Of a stretch of DNA of 64,000 nucleotides, positions 57,139 to 64,000 are shown piece after piece; the first letter of the stretch is position 1; each line of letters starts with the position of its first letter. This stretch comes from Cupriavidus gilardii. Its GTDB lineage: Bacteria; Pseudomonadota; Gammaproteobacteria; Burkholderiales; Burkholderiaceae. The notes under the pieces are model-generated. The model searched no databases, was not told where the DNA came from, and was given only the letters and a program-made list of their open reading frames with translations. The stretch lies in NCBI RefSeq assembly GCF_013314895.1, contig NZ_JABTYE010000020.1, forward strand, positions 1-64,000, written 5' to 3'. Position numbers and translations under genes: made by a program.

Positions 57139-57921
57139 ATGCGCGTGCTGCTGATCGAAGACGACACGATGATCGGCGATTCCGTGCGGCTGGCGCTGCG
57201 TCAGGAAGGCTTCGCGGTGGATTGGGTGCGCGATGGCGAGGCCGGCCTGTCGGCTGCCACGCAACCGCCCGGCGTCGGCGCCGGCGGCGCAGCCGAAGGA
57301 CAGCACGATCTGGTGCTGCTCGATCTCGGCCTGCCGCGCCGTTCGGGCCTCGATGTGTTGTCCGGCATGCGGGCGCGCGGCGTTGCCACGCCGGTGCTGA
57401 TCCTGACCGCGCGCGATGCGGTCGCCGATCGCGTCGCCGGTTTGAACGCTGGCGCCGACGACTACCTGGTCAAGCCCTTCGACCTGCAGGAACTGGTGGC
57501 GCGCATCCACGCGCTGGCGCGGCGCGCGCAAGGCCGCGCCGAGCCGCTGGTGCGCTACGGCGCGATCGTGCTCAATCCCGCCACGCGCGAGGTCACGCTG
57601 TCCGGCGAGCCGGTCCATCTGTCGGCGCGCGAATACGCGTTGCTGGCGGCGCTGCTGGCCCGGCCCGGCAAGGTGTGGTCGGTGCAGCAGCTGCAGGAGA
57701 AGCTGTACGGCTGGGACGACGAGGTCGGCAGCAACACGGTCGAGGTCTACATCCACGCGCTGCGCAAGAAATTTGGCCAGGGTTTGATCCGCAATATCCG
57801 TGGCGTCGGTTATGTCTGTCCGAAGCTCGAGGAAGGCGCGCAGCAGGGCGACAAGGGCGGCGGCAAGGACGCCGGCAAGGACGGCGGCGAAGAGCACGAA
57901 GCCGCCGGAGGAGCGCGCTGA
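57139..57921 (+). CDS. OmpR/PhoB-family response regulator
   Basis: 260-aa regulator. The receiver domain has acidic pocket EDD (residues 7-9), phospho-acceptor Asp in LVLLDLGLP and Lys in DYLVKPFD. A winged-helix DNA-binding domain (about 130-230) has SAREYALLAALLARPGKVWS and SNTVEVYIHALRKKFG. It ends with a Gly/Lys/Glu-rich tail. Closest to the QseB/TctD/PmrA group. Start ATG 57139 has GGAG. The stop overlaps the sensor-kinase ATG, and the pair follows glk by 43 bp, so it may respond to sugar or acid supply. Confidence 0.9.
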   Translation: MRVLLIEDDTMIGDSVRLALRQEGFAVDWVRDGEAGLSAATQPPGVGAGGAAEGQHDLVLLDLGLPRRSGLDVLSGMRARGVATPVLILTARDAVADRVAGLNAGADDYLVKPFDLQELVARIHALARRAQGRAEPLVRYGAIVLNPATREVTLSGEPVHLSAREYALLAALLARPGKVWSVQQLQEKLYGWDDEVGSNTVEVYIHALRKKFGQGLIRNIRGVGYVCPKLEEGAQQGDKGGGKDAGKDGGEEHEAAGGAR

Positions 57922-59369
57922 TGCGATCGATCCAGCGAACCCTGCTGTGGTGGCTGGCGCTCGGCCTGCTGGCCGGCATCGCCGCCGCCACCGCGCTGAT
58001 CTACGGGCAGGCCCGGCAGGAGGCCAACGCGCTGTTCGACTACCAGATGCGCCAGGTCGCGCTCGCGCTGCCGAGCCAGTTCAGCGGTCCGGCGATGCCA
58101 TCGCTGTCGCCGCCGCTGCCGCCCGGCACCGACAATCTGTTCCGCTCCGACGAGGATGTGGTCATCCATATCTGGGACGGCACCGGCCGCAGCCTCTATC
58201 TGTCGCATTCGCGGCCGTTGCTGCCGCCGCGCGCCGAGCTCGGCTTCTCCAATGTGCGCACCGACGATGGCGAGTTCCGCATCTACAGCGTGCAGCTCGG
58301 GCCGGCGGTGGTGCAGATCGCGCAGCCGATGAGCGCGCGCCGCGAAGTGGCCGCGCGAATGGCGCTGCGCACCGTGGCGCCGCTGCTGTTGCTGCTGCCG
58401 CTGCTCGGCTGGATGGTCTGGCTGGCGGTCGGCCGCGGGCTGCGGCCGGTGCGCGAGATCGCGCGGCAGGTCGGCAAGCGCGATGCCAACGCGCTGTCGC
58501 CGCTGGCGGTCGCCGAGATGCCGGCCGAGATCGCGCCGCTGACCGAGGCGCTCAACCTGTTGCTGGCGCGGCTGTCCGACGCGATCGACACGCAGCGCGC
58601 GTTTATCGCCGATGCCGCGCACGCGCTGCGCACGCCGCTGACCGCGCTGCAGCTGCAGGCGCAACTGGTCGAACGCGCCGACAGCGAGCCGGCGCGCCGC
58701 GAGGCGGTCGGCAATCTGCGGGACGGACTCGAGCGGCTGACGCATCTGGTGACGCAATTGCTTACGCTGGCGCGCCATGAGCCTGGCGCGGTCGTCGCGG
58801 GCCAGCAGCCGGTCGCGTTGCGCGAGCTGGCCGCGACGGTGGTCGGCGAGATGACGCAGGCCGCGCTGGATCGGAATATCGACCTGGGGCTCGACGCCAG
58901 CGGCGGCGACAACGGCGACGATGGTGGCAATGATGGCAATGGTGGCAATGGTGGCGATGGTCGCAAGGCTGGCGATGCTGGCGATGCAGACGCGGCCGGG
59001 CTGACCGTGCAGGGCGATCCCGACGCGCTGCGCATCCTGCTGACCAATCTGATCGACAACGCGCTGCGCTATGTGCCCGCAGGCGGCAAGGTCGACGTGC
59101 GCGTGCAGCGTGCGGACGCGGGCCGCGTTGCGCTGATCGTCGCCGACAACGGTCCCGGCATCCCGCCCGAGCAGCGCGCCCGCGTGCTGGATCGCTTCTA
59201 CCGCTTGCCCGATGCGCCGAGCGGCGGCAGCGGCCTGGGCCTGGCCATCGTCGACGAGATCGCCCAGGTGCATCGCGCCACGGTGTCGCTGGAAGATAAC
59301 GCGCCGGGGCTGCGCGTGCGGGTCGTGATTCCGGAAGCCGGCAACGCGCAGGGCGCGCGCCGCAATTAG
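57921..59369 (+). CDS. Sensor histidine kinase of two-component pair
   Basis: Inner-membrane QseC/TctE-like kinase, 482 aa: helix 1 (about 9-27), periplasmic domain, helix 2 (about 155-175), HAMP, H box AAHALRTPLTAL, N box NLIDNALRY, and D/G boxes DNGPGIP and GSGLGLAIV. The usual HELRTP glutamate is Ala, which may alter phosphatase or autokinase balance. A Gly/Asp/Asn-rich insert (about residues 331-355), encoded by near-perfect 9-bp repeats at 58917-58990, separates the HisKA and ATPase domains. ATG overlaps the regulator stop by one base and follows GGAGGAG. Confidence 0.9.
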   Translation: MRSIQRTLLWWLALGLLAGIAAATALIYGQARQEANALFDYQMRQVALALPSQFSGPAMPSLSPPLPPGTDNLFRSDEDVVIHIWDGTGRSLYLSHSRPLLPPRAELGFSNVRTDDGEFRIYSVQLGPAVVQIAQPMSARREVAARMALRTVAPLLLLLPLLGWMVWLAVGRGLRPVREIARQVGKRDANALSPLAVAEMPAEIAPLTEALNLLLARLSDAIDTQRAFIADAAHALRTPLTALQLQAQLVERADSEPARREAVGNLRDGLERLTHLVTQLLTLARHEPGAVVAGQQPVALRELAATVVGEMTQAALDRNIDLGLDASGGDNGDDGGNDGNGGNGGDGRKAGDAGDADAAGLTVQGDPDALRILLTNLIDNALRYVPAGGKVDVRVQRADAGRVALIVADNGPGIPPEQRARVLDRFYRLPDAPSGGSGLGLAIVDEIAQVHRATVSLEDNAPGLRVRVVIPEAGNAQGARRN

Positions 59370-59408
59370 GCCACTGCCTCGACGCGCTGCCGCGCTCCTG
59401 TCGAAAAG

Positions 59409-59424
59409 CGTACCCGTTTCTGCG
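59409..59424 (+). repeat. Distal exact iteron
   Basis: CGTACCCGTTTCTGCG in the gap between the sensor kinase and the SDR gene. Confidence 0.88.
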
Positions 59425-59497
59425 TACGCGTGTGACCGACTTTTTCCCGGCCCCTTCCGACCGCTTCGCTCGTTTCACACTGCTTCAGGAGGTACTC

Positions 59498-60292
59498 ATG
59501 CAGATCGATCTCACCGGCAAGACCGCGCTGGTCACTGCCTCGACCGCCGGCATCGGGCTGGCCATCGCCATTGGCCTCGCGCGCAGCGGCGCCACGGTCA
59601 TCGTCAACGGCCGCGAGCAGGACACCGTCGAGGGCGCCATCGCGGACGTGGTGCGCGAAGTGCCGGGCGCCTCGGTGCGCGGCGTCGCGGCCGATGTCGG
59701 CAGCGCCGAGGGTTGCGACGCCATCGTGGCCGCGGAGCCGGCGGTGGACATTCTGGTCAACAACGCCGGCATCTACGGTCCGCGCGACTTCTACGAACTG
59801 AGCGACGAGGACTGGACCCGCATCTTCGATGTCAACGTGATGTCGGGCGTGCGGCTGGCGCGGGCGTATACCGCCGCAATGGCGGCAAGCGGCTGGGGCC
59901 GCGTGGTCTTCATCTCGTCGGAGTCGGCGCTGAACACGCCGGAGGACATGATCCACTACGGCTTTTCGAAGACCGCGCAGCTGGCGGTATCGCGCGGACT
60001 TGCCAAACGGCTCAGCGGTACCGGTGTCACAGTCAATGCCGTCTTGCCGGGGCCGACGCTGTCGGACGGCCTGCGCGAGATGCTGCGCGAGGACGCGGAC
60101 AAGGCGGGGCTGTCGATCGAAGAGGCGGCCGCCGAGTTCGTCAAGGCGCATCGGCCCAGTTCGATCATCCAGCGCGCGGCCACGGTGGAGGAGGTCGCGC
60201 ACATGGTGGTCTACGTCTGTTCGCCGCAGGCATCGGCGACTACCGGCGCCGCGTTGCGGGTCGATGGCGGCGTGGTGGACACCATCGCTTGA
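59498..60292 (+). CDS. Short-chain dehydrogenase/reductase
   Basis: Classical SDR oxidoreductase, 264 aa. The cofactor motif TASTAGIGLAIA (TxxxGIG) is near residues 12-23, NNAGIYGP near 87, catalytic Ser in FISSESALN and YGFSK near 153-157. ATG 59498 has CAGGAGG. Substrate unknown; neighbours give no clear hint. A run of four iterons follows the gene. Confidence 0.9.
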   Translation: MQIDLTGKTALVTASTAGIGLAIAIGLARSGATVIVNGREQDTVEGAIADVVREVPGASVRGVAADVGSAEGCDAIVAAEPAVDILVNNAGIYGPRDFYELSDEDWTRIFDVNVMSGVRLARAYTAAMAASGWGRVVFISSESALNTPEDMIHYGFSKTAQLAVSRGLAKRLSGTGVTVNAVLPGPTLSDGLREMLREDADKAGLSIEEAAAEFVKAHRPSSIIQRAATVEEVAHMVVYVCSPQASATTGAALRVDGGVVDTIA

Positions 60293-60377
60293 TGCCGGGG
60301 CGCGAGCGCGCTGCATCCGCGCGGCGATGACGAGACGTCGAGGCATCGAAGAGCCTTGATTCGACTGATATTGTGTA

Positions 60378-60626
60378 CGCAGAAACGGGTACGCTCGGCA
60401 CGCCACGCGGCCTCGGACCGAGTTCGCACGACGCAGAAACGGGTACGGTGCGCGCCGCGCATGGCAGGCGGCCGCTGCGGATTGCCCGCCCGATTCGTGC
60501 CATGCCCGGACTGTCTTTGGCCCGCCAGGGGCACTTTGTGCGGGCCATGAGGCTGTCGATGCGGCTGCCCATGCGGCCCGCAGAAACGGGTACGCTTGCC
60601 GAAAGCCGTGCGCAGAAACGGGTACG
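60378..60626 (-). repeat. Distal array of four exact iterons
   Basis: Exact CGCAGAAACGGGTACG copies at 60378, 60432, 60579 and 60611, all in the orientation opposite to the origin array. They fill the 441-bp non-coding gap between the SDR gene and dadA, about 28.5 kb from the main cluster. No gene was recognised in this gap. Confidence 0.9.
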
Positions 60627-60663
60627 CTTTGGCGCCCATGGATGCGCCGGCAGCGATGAAACG

Positions 60664-60704
60664 AAAACACCGGCGCGCATGGCGATGCCATGCCGCGCCG
60701 GTGT
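60664..60704 (-). terminator. Terminator of dadA
   Basis: A long GC-rich hairpin (arms ACACCGGCGCG-CATGGC and complement with one bulge) leading into GTGTTTTCG on the minus strand, 30 bp after the dadA stop. Confidence 0.75.
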
Positions 60705-60733
60705 CGTTGTTTCAGATCTGTATCAGACTCGTA

Positions 60734-62071
60734 TCAAACTTCGGCCGGCTCCGATGCGGCGGTGCGCGCAGCCACCACCGGCGCGAGCGGGCGCGCCATC
60801 CGCGGCGCCTGCGGCAGCGGACCGCAGAAGCCGAAGTCCACTTCCGGCACGCGGCCGCTGATCAGTTCGGCGATTGCCCGTCCCGAGCCGCAGCCGTGGG
60901 TCCAGCCCAGCGTGCCGTGGCCCGTGTTCAGGTACAGCCCCTGCACCGCGCTCGCGCCGATATACGGCACGTTGCCCGGCGTCGCGGGACGCAGGCCGGT
61001 CCAGTAGCGCGCCAGTTCCGGACGGCTGACACCGGGGAAGATCTCCAGCGTGCGCCGTACGATGGCCTCGCAGCGTACCGGGTTCAACTCCATCGAATAG
61101 CCGTTGAGCTCGGCGGTACCGGCGATGCGCAGCCTGTCGCCCAGCCGCGAGAACACCAGCTTGTACTCGTCGTCGGTCAGGCTGACTGTCGGCGCGCGCT
61201 CGGGATCGAGCACCGGCAGCGTCGCCGAATAACCCTTGGCCGGATAGATGTCGAGCTTGATGCCGAGCGGGCGCGCGAGCATCGGGCTGAAGCTGCCGAG
61301 CGCGAGCACATAGGCATCGGCCTGCTCGACGGTGTAGGCGCCGGTCTCGTCGGCGATCTCGACGCCGCGCATGCGGCCGCCTTCGGCCAGCAGCCGCTGC
61401 ACGCGCACGCCATAGCGGAAACGCACGCCGCGCGCCTCGCACAGCGCGGCCAGGCCGGTGGTGAACCGGTGTACGTCGCCGGACTCGTCCTCGCTGGTGT
61501 AGGTGGCGCCCGCCAGCCGCGGTTTGATCGCGGCCAACGCCGGTTCAAGCTGCACCACCTCGTCGGGACCGATCACGCGGCGTTCGCAGCCGAGCTCGCG
61601 CATGATGCGCGCCGGCTCGATGGCCGCGTCGAATTCCTTCTGGCTGGTGTAGAAGTGCAGGATGCCGCGGCTCAGGTGATCGTATTCGATGCCGGTCTCG
61701 GCGCGCAGCGCCTGCAGGCTGGCGCGGCTGTAGGTGCCGAGGTTGAGCAGCTGGATCATGTTGCGGGTGGAACGCCGGGCCGGACATTCGCGCAGGAATT
61801 TCAGGCCCCACGCCCATTGCGCCGGGTCGGCACGCAGGCGGAACAGCAGCGGCGCGTCCTCGCGTCCCAGCCAGCTCAGGAGTTTGAGCGGTGCGGAGGG
61901 ATTGGCCCAGGGTTCCGCATGGCTGACCGAGATCTGGCCACCATTGCCGAAGCTGGTTTCGCGTGCCGCGCCGGCATTGCGCTCGAGCACCACGACCTCG
62001 TGGCCGGCCTTGGACAGATACCACGCCGAGGCCACGCCGATCACGCCGGCCCCCATTACGATGACTTTCAT
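60734..62071 (-). CDS. dadA: D-amino-acid dehydrogenase (DadA-like)
   Basis: FAD-dependent oxidoreductase of the DAO fold, 445 aa, feeding electrons from amino-acid oxidation to the respiratory chain. FAD motif VIVMGAGVIGVASAWYL (residues 3-19); the DadA segment ETSFGNGGQISVSHAEPWANP; C-terminal WTGLRPATPGNVPYIG and LNTGHGTLGWTHGCGSG. Expression is probably controlled by the tandem glycine riboswitch in its leader, so glycine may be the relevant substrate or signal. This gives a reason to consider glycine oxidation rather than only D-alanine. Confidence 0.9.
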   Translation of the reverse strand: MKVIVMGAGVIGVASAWYLSKAGHEVVVLERNAGAARETSFGNGGQISVSHAEPWANPSAPLKLLSWLGREDAPLLFRLRADPAQWAWGLKFLRECPARRSTRNMIQLLNLGTYSRASLQALRAETGIEYDHLSRGILHFYTSQKEFDAAIEPARIMRELGCERRVIGPDEVVQLEPALAAIKPRLAGATYTSEDESGDVHRFTTGLAALCEARGVRFRYGVRVQRLLAEGGRMRGVEIADETGAYTVEQADAYVLALGSFSPMLARPLGIKLDIYPAKGYSATLPVLDPERAPTVSLTDDEYKLVFSRLGDRLRIAGTAELNGYSMELNPVRCEAIVRRTLEIFPGVSRPELARYWTGLRPATPGNVPYIGASAVQGLYLNTGHGTLGWTHGCGSGRAIAELISGRVPEVDFGFCGPLPQAPRMARPLAPVVAARTAASEPAEV

Positions 62072-62137
62072 TTCAGGCTCCAGGATGCAAAAAGGGGCAG
62101 CCGGCCGGCATCGTCGATGCCAACGCGGCTGCCCCCA

Positions 62138-62335
62138 CTGTCCTTTTGCCTGAGAGATTCACCGTGTCCACCCGGACCCGGCTTGCCCCTTCGGCGGCCG
62201 TCATCGTCGATAGCGGATGGCAGCGCTCTCCAGTTCGTTGTCCTCTCCAGTCTTCGGTACCTGAGCGTTTCGGGGGTACGCCTTCGGCAGCGCTGCCGCC
62301 GCGCTGTCGCGCCGCAGGCTCGCGTTCTCCTGGAT
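62138..62335 (-). ncRNA. Tandem glycine riboswitch
   Basis: On the minus strand the leader of dadA contains two glycine-aptamer cores. The first runs from AGGAGAACGCGAGCC through GCTGCCGAAGGCG to AACGCTCAGG. The second runs from CTGGAGAGCGCTGCC through GCCGCCGAAGGGGCAAG to AATCTCTCAGGCAAAAGG. The GGAGAG, GCCGAAGG and CUCAGG blocks are the conserved glycine-riboswitch elements, and the joined pair is the classic cooperative form. It ends 66 nt before the dadA ATG, leaving room for an expression platform. Confidence 0.92.
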
Positions 62336-62376
62336 GGGCGGACAGTAACACGGCGCGGCGCCGGCCGCAACGCGAG

Positions 62377-63363
62377 TTACCTGCGACCGGATGGCGCCCC
62401 GCCTTGCCTGCGTGCCTGCTTGTTGGCGTACATCGCCTGATCGGCCTGCGCCAGCAGGTCGGCGATGCCGGCATGCCGGGCCGGATCGAAAGCGACCGCG
62501 CCGGCGCTGAAATCGAGCTGGTAGCCGCGCTGGCTCTGCGCGTTGTACGCGTCCACGCGTTGCCGAAAGCGGGCCAGCATCTCGTCGCACTGGTCGGTAG
62601 AGGCATCGACCAGCAGCACGACGAACTCGTCGCCGCCCAGCCGTCCGATCAGATCGGAGTCGCGAAAGGCCTGGCGCAACTGGTCGGCAAAGGCCGACAG
62701 CGCCAGATCGCCCTCGGCATGGCCGAAGCGGTCGTTGATGGCCTTGAAGCCGTCCATATCGAAGAACAGCAGCGTGACCGGCATCGCCTGGCGCTGGCAG
62801 ACCGCCAGCGCATGCTGCGCCAGCGCCGAGAAGCCGCGCCGGTTCGACAGCATGGTCAGGTCGTCGATCGAGGCCAGCTGGGCCGACTCCAGTTCCTGCT
62901 CGGCCAGGCGTCCCAGATCGTGCAGCAGGGCCTGGTCGTCGTTATCGAACTCGCGTGGCTCGGTGTCGATCAGGCACAGCGTGCCGACCTTGGCGCCGCC
63001 GCGCACGGCGAGCGGGCAGCCCGCGTAGAAGCGCACGCCCGGTGCGCCGGTGACCAGCGGATTGTCGTGAAAGCGCTGGTCCTGCAGTGCGTCGGGCACG
63101 ATCAGCAGATCGTCGCGCAGGATCGCGTGGCCGCAGAACGACTGCTCGCGCGGCGTCTCGCGCACGGCCAGGCCGAACGAGGACTTGAACCACTGGCGCT
63201 TGGCGTCGACCAGGCTGACCAGCGCGATCGGCACGTCGAACAGCCGCCTGGCCAGCCGCGTCAGCCGATCGAAGCGTTCTTCGGCGGCGGTATCCAGGAT
63301 GTTCAGCGAGTACAGCGCGTCGAGGCGCCGCGGGTCATCGGCGGGAATGGGAGCAGGAATCAT
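62377..63363 (-). CDS. GAF-GGDEF diguanylate cyclase
   Basis: Cytoplasmic c-di-GMP synthase candidate, 328 aa. The N-terminal GAF domain (about residues 20-150) has REQSFCGHAILRDDLLIVPD and FYAGCPLAVRGGAKVGTLCLID. The C-terminal GGDEF domain (about 162-318) has DDLTMLSNRRGF, FFDMDGFKAINDRFGH and the intact active site LGGDEFVV. No RxxD inhibitory site is obvious before it. It lies upstream of the riboswitch-dadA unit on the same strand. It could supply the signal for the VpsR-like activator in this window; this is inference. Confidence 0.9.
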   Translation of the reverse strand: MIPAPIPADDPRRLDALYSLNILDTAAEERFDRLTRLARRLFDVPIALVSLVDAKRQWFKSSFGLAVRETPREQSFCGHAILRDDLLIVPDALQDQRFHDNPLVTGAPGVRFYAGCPLAVRGGAKVGTLCLIDTEPREFDNDDQALLHDLGRLAEQELESAQLASIDDLTMLSNRRGFSALAQHALAVCQRQAMPVTLLFFDMDGFKAINDRFGHAEGDLALSAFADQLRQAFRDSDLIGRLGGDEFVVLLVDASTDQCDEMLARFRQRVDAYNAQSQRGYQLDFSAGAVAFDPARHAGIADLLAQADQAMYANKQARRQGGAPSGRR

Positions 63364-63480
63364 CTCGTCAATGCGATCGTCGTTACCCCGATCGTCGTCG
63401 GCCCGTCTGACGCGGGTTTGTCGCCGGCCGCTGCGGCGTCGCGCGGCCGGTCGATAAGGTCGTTCAATGGCAGGCCGGCG

Positions 63481-64000
63481 CTACACCTCGCGCGTCATCC
63501 CCTTCAGATCGATCCACTGTTCGAACTGCTCGGCGGTGACATGGCCCGAGGCGATCGCCGCCTCGCGCAGCGACAGATTGCGCGCAACGGCGAGCTTGGC
63601 GATCTCGGCCGCCTTGTCGTAGCCGATATGCGGGTTCAGCGCGGTGACCGGCATCAGCGACCGTTCGAGCAGCTCGGCGATGCGCGCGCGGTCCGCTTCG
63701 GCGCCGGCCACCATATGCTCGGCGAAGCTGGCCGCCGCGTCGGCCAGCAGTGTAACCGACTGCAGCAGGCTGTAAACGATGACCGGCTTGTAGGCGTTCA
63801 ACTCCAGCGTGCCGAGGCCGTTGGCCAGCGTGATGGTGGTGTGGTTGCCGATCACGCGGCAACAGACCATCGCCAGCGCCTCGGCCTGGGTCGGATTGAC
63901 CTTGCCCGGCATGATCGACGAGCCGGGCTCGTTGGCCGGCAGCTGCAGCTCGGCGAAGCCGGCGCGCGGGCCCGAGCCAAGCAGCATGAAATCGCGCGCG
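63481..64000 (-). CDS. fumC: Fumarate hydratase class II, 3' part
   Basis: C-terminal part of a class II fumarase, open at the window edge. The superfamily signature GSSIMPGKVNPTQ is present, followed by the helical core (CCRVIGNHTTITLANGLGTLELN) and the C-terminal domain NPHIGYDKAAEIAKLA with the small tail ending LKGMTREV. It converts fumarate to malate in the citric-acid cycle. The 5' half lies beyond position 64000. Confidence 0.93.
   Translation of the reverse strand, partial: ARDFMLLGSGPRAGFAELQLPANEPGSSIMPGKVNPTQAEALAMVCCRVIGNHTTITLANGLGTLELNAYKPVIVYSLLQSVTLLADAAASFAEHMVAGAEADRARIAELLERSLMPVTALNPHIGYDKAAEIAKLAVARNLSLREAAIASGHVTAEQFEQWIDLKGMTREV

Overview
The window is 64 kb of GC-rich betaproteobacterial DNA, most like Cupriavidus or a close relative in the Burkholderiaceae. 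It carries the replication and partition locus of a second replicon (chromid or megaplasmid). The evidence is a parA-parB pair, a plasmid-type RepA initiator, and a 1.5-kb gene-free origin with a DnaA box and 20 iterons of consensus CGTACCCGTTTCTGCG. Chromosomal-type genes (prfC, edd/zwf/pgl/glk, fumC) surround it, which fits a chromid better than an ordinary plasmid. No rRNA, tRNA, insertion sequence or CRISPR array was seen.

Region 1 (1-25 kb) is an exopolysaccharide locus. A minus-strand run holds three family-4-type glycosyltransferases, one GT2 enzyme, a ChbG/YdjC deacetylase and a sugar-nucleotide epimerase. A WcaF-like acetyltransferase and a metallo-beta-lactamase-fold hydrolase lie at its end. 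A plus-strand LuxR-type regulator is followed by wza-wzb-wzc. A second Wzc-like protein, a Crp-type regulator, a carrier protein with a DUF1839 partner, a WbaP/WcaJ initiating transferase, a PAP2 phosphatase and two more members of the LuxR-type family follow. Flippase and polymerase genes were not seen. Two phased inverted repeats GTTTCA-N4-TGAAAC lie between the divergent glycosyltransferase and regulator genes.

Region 2 (25-34 kb) is the replicon core: a truncated tyrosine-recombinase-like gene, parB, parA, two 14-16-bp palindromes that are likely parS, a cold-shock gene, repA, the iteron origin and a second cold-shock gene. A purine permease (azgA type) follows.

Region 3 (34-45 kb) holds a sigma-54-type VpsR-like regulator with a small partner gene, small exported or lipoprotein genes, a YihY membrane protein, prfC, and a FecA-like TonB receptor divergent from an MFS exporter.

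Region 4 (45-52 kb) is an osmoadaptation operon: the N-acetylglutaminylglutamine amide (NAGGN) genes (amidotransferase, synthetase, M42-type peptidase) followed by an MscS-type channel.

Region 5 (51-64 kb) is central metabolism: edd divergent from zwf-pgl-glk, then a two-component system and an SDR. After these come dadA under a tandem glycine riboswitch, a GAF-GGDEF diguanylate cyclase, and the 3' part of fumC.

The most striking observation is that exact 16-bp copies of the origin iteron also occur singly or in small groups far from the origin. There are twelve such copies, from 15.0 kb to 60.6 kb, two of them inside the coding sequences of the NAGGN amidotransferase and glucokinase. They could titrate or couple RepA as distal control sites.
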